In this document: piece after piece, positions 62,401 to 64,000 of the stretch
How the letters are laid out: every line of letters begins with the position of its first letter
Position numbering within the stretch: position 1 is the stretch's first letter
Assembly: GCF_008831285.2 (NCBI RefSeq)
Contig: NC_045149.1
Coordinates: 9,700,417-9,764,416, forward strand
Reading direction: 5' to 3'
DNA: 64,000 bases
Source of the DNA: Nymphaea colorata
Taxonomy: Eukaryota; Streptophyta; Magnoliopsida; Nymphaeales; Nymphaeaceae
Notes under the pieces: model-generated
Database searches by the model: none
The model's input: only the letters and a program-made list of their open reading frames with translations
Told to the model about the DNA's origin: nothing
Program-made: the position numbers and the translations under genes

Positions 62401-62749
62401 TTTTATTATAGTTACTAAGACTAAGCCTCGGTCGAGTATTCGATGGGTACCTAGTACCCAGCTCGATTCGGACCAAAAAGAAAAGCAATGGGCAGCCCGG
62501 TTTGGCCGGATAACATATTTTTTTATATTAATTTTATTGATTTTTATATATAATTTTATAATATTTTATTACAGTTAATTATTTTTATATATTATTTCAT
62601 ATTAAATTATATACTTTTTAATGAGCTCGAGTTTTAAGTGCCGTGCCAGATTCGGGCTTGTGTTTTGAGTGTCAGGCTGGCTCGAGCCCGACCCTTATCG
62701 AGTTGAGCGGCCGACCCCATGCCTAGGCCTAACTCAGACAGCATCGTGT

Positions 62750-62822
62750 GGTATGCCATACAACACGTCCTCTTATCCCTGGTCGATGCGGTATGCCATA
62801 CAACACGTCCTCTTATCCCTGG
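62750..62822 (+). repeat. Tandem duplication, 40-bp period
   Basis: GGTATGCCATACAACACGTC starts at 62750 and 62790; the first 33 bases appear identical in both copies. Confidence 0.95.
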
Positions 62823-63052
62823 TGGACAAGGGATGGATTAAAGACGCCCGACAAAGTTGAAGACCGGCTTGTTAGTTTGCAGCAGAGGCCATAATTAACA
62901 ACGTCCAATTTACTTAAGAGGAAGGATAGCTTTTAATTAGAAGGAATGATTAGTTTAAGAAGGTATCTAGGGCATAGTTAGTAAACTGACTTAGAATAGA
63001 CATCAAGCGCAGATTTAGTGGACTTGAGCCTTGTTAATACGCATAATTCCCC

Positions 63053-63058
63053 GAGACA
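63053..63058 (-). promoter_or_regulatory. AuxRE core (TGTCTC) far upstream of SAUR-E
   Basis: GAGACA on the plus strand, complement of the TGTCTC auxin response element, about 0.7 kb upstream of the TATA box. A six-base match occurs often by chance. Confidence 0.25.
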
Positions 63059-63613
63059 AATGTGACCTCTCGTGGTCAGTTGTCCGCACAGTCCCATAAT
63101 TTCTCCTTCTTTCTTTCTTTTTTTTTTTTTGGCCATTTGCTTACTTAAATGTTGGTGCTCCTCAACCGCTTAATTATCTTAGATTTTTTGAACGGTTCAA
63201 AATTTACCTATTTCTGTTTCCGCCACAGCTTGATTACTAGGTGGAATTGTAAGATCTTGCAAAATTATTTCGAGATCAGCGATAAGTTTCCACAACTTCT
63301 TTGTGAGGATGACTTACTAATCAGAAAAGGTACTGGCCTGCCTACTTCGGATATGCATGTCACCTGTCATAATTTCCATTCAAGATCCAATCGGGCCCCT
63401 GTTCCAAGTCTGCCACTAGCACCCAAAAATCAGGCCAACCTCGTCGGATCCACATGGGCGCTCAGCAGGTCTAGTCTCCTCATTGCCCCGCTTCACATGG
63501 AAGAGACTCCCCACATGTTTCATCTCCTTTAACCCTTCTCATTTCTACTGACCATTAAGAGCTCAGAAATCTATCTGCAAAGGTACAGAGTATCTTGATT
63601 ATAGACATGGTGC

Positions 63614-63621
63614 GGTCCCAC
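63614..63621 (+). promoter_or_regulatory. TCP-consensus site upstream of SAUR-E
   Basis: GGTCCCAC, exact fit to GGNCCCAC, with 117 bp between it and the TATA box. The variable third base differs from SAUR-D while the rest is kept. Confidence 0.5.
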
Positions 63622-63738
63622 ACCATGTTCCGGTGTAATGGTGCGAAAGCAGATTCATTAATGAAGAAAAGCGTGTCTTCACTTGCAGCTCTTAGCCACA
63701 TGCCAATAATTGTGGCACTCAGTCCTTCCTAAAAGCTG

Positions 63739-63746
63739 TATAAATA
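63739..63746 (+). promoter_or_regulatory. TATA box of SAUR-E
   Basis: TATAAATA, 126 bp before the ATG. Confidence 0.8.
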
Positions 63747-63871
63747 TAAGTAACTCATAGCTCACTTAATCAACATATATCGATCACTCATACTTCTCTT
63801 TCAGGAATTAGAAGGATAACTTTCACTTCTTCCATCTACCAACTACTACAGAGGCGGGAACACAACTCAAG

Positions 63872-64000
63872 ATGGTGGTGCTCAAGAATATTGCTCAAAA
63901 CTTGCAAAGGAAATTCTCGCGATCAAGACAGGCCGGAGAAATGAAGGAGGGTCACTTTGCTGTCCTGGCCTCCTTCGACGGCAATTCAAAGAGGTTCATG
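63872..64000 (+). CDS. SAUR-family auxin-responsive protein (SAUR-E), 3' end beyond the window
   Basis: The first 43 codons are present. MVVLKNIAQNLQRKF is identical to SAUR-D over 15 residues; SRSRQAG then gives a three-residue-longer linker, followed by EMKEGHFAVLASFDGNSKRF and the start of the MVPL segment. Open to the window edge with no stops, and with a promoter copied from SAUR-D. Expected total length is about 95 residues if the remainder follows SAUR-D. Intact so far; function as for the family. Confidence 0.93.
   Translation, partial: MVVLKNIAQNLQRKFSRSRQAGEMKEGHFAVLASFDGNSKRFM

Larger units (their letters stand above)
63515..63871 (+). promoter_or_regulatory. SAUR-E promoter and leader (copy of the SAUR-D promoter)
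   Basis: Collinear with 55600-55948, including GAGTATCTTGATTATAGACA. The TTCACATGCAGCTC of SAUR-D appears here as TTCACTTGCAGCTC, so the RY-like core is lost. Confidence 0.85.

Overview
This is nuclear DNA from a flowering plant. It is AT-rich and gene-poor, full of decayed plant retrotransposons (Ty1/copia, Ty3/gypsy, LINE), a CACTA transposon, MITE-like repeats and long AT microsatellites. The only convincing host genes are intronless SAUR genes (small auxin up RNA). Species cannot be fixed from the sequence, and I do not call monocot versus dicot.

Layout. 0.8-1.4 kb: a SAUR gene on the minus strand with its promoter (SAUR-A). 3.5-9 kb: a doubtful LINE-like patch, a 103-bp AT tract and a gypsy gag relic. 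9.85-15.13 kb: a nearly full-length dead copia element with both LTRs and a GAGCT target duplication. 15-21 kb: mostly featureless, with exon-like fragments near 17-18 kb. 21.4-23.1 kb: a gypsy protease/RT/RNase H relic. 28.9-33.5 kb: a second decayed copia element on the minus strand. 33.6-42.5 kb: MITE-like and dispersed repeats. 42.7-43.4 kb: SAUR-B. 44.7-47 kb: a CACTA element with transposase remains on the minus strand. 49.8-50.1 kb: a tandem duplication. 51.7-64.0 kb: a head-to-tail SAUR cluster (SAUR-C, SAUR-D and SAUR-E, the last cut by the window end). The D and E units share duplicated upstream blocks about 7.8-7.9 kb apart; a copia fragment and a LINE relic lie between them.

SAUR proteins of this type are known to bind and inhibit PP2C.D phosphatases, keeping the plasma-membrane H+-ATPase active so that cells expand. 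The most interesting signal is regulatory. All five genes, including the distant SAUR-A on the other strand, carry a GGNCCCAC-like motif (TCP transcription-factor consensus; exact in three, one mismatch in two) about 111-128 bp before the TATA box. At least three have a DST-like mRNA-instability element after the stop codon. This points to a shared promoter and mRNA-turnover design kept through duplication while the surrounding DNA filled with transposons. I found no wholly new system.
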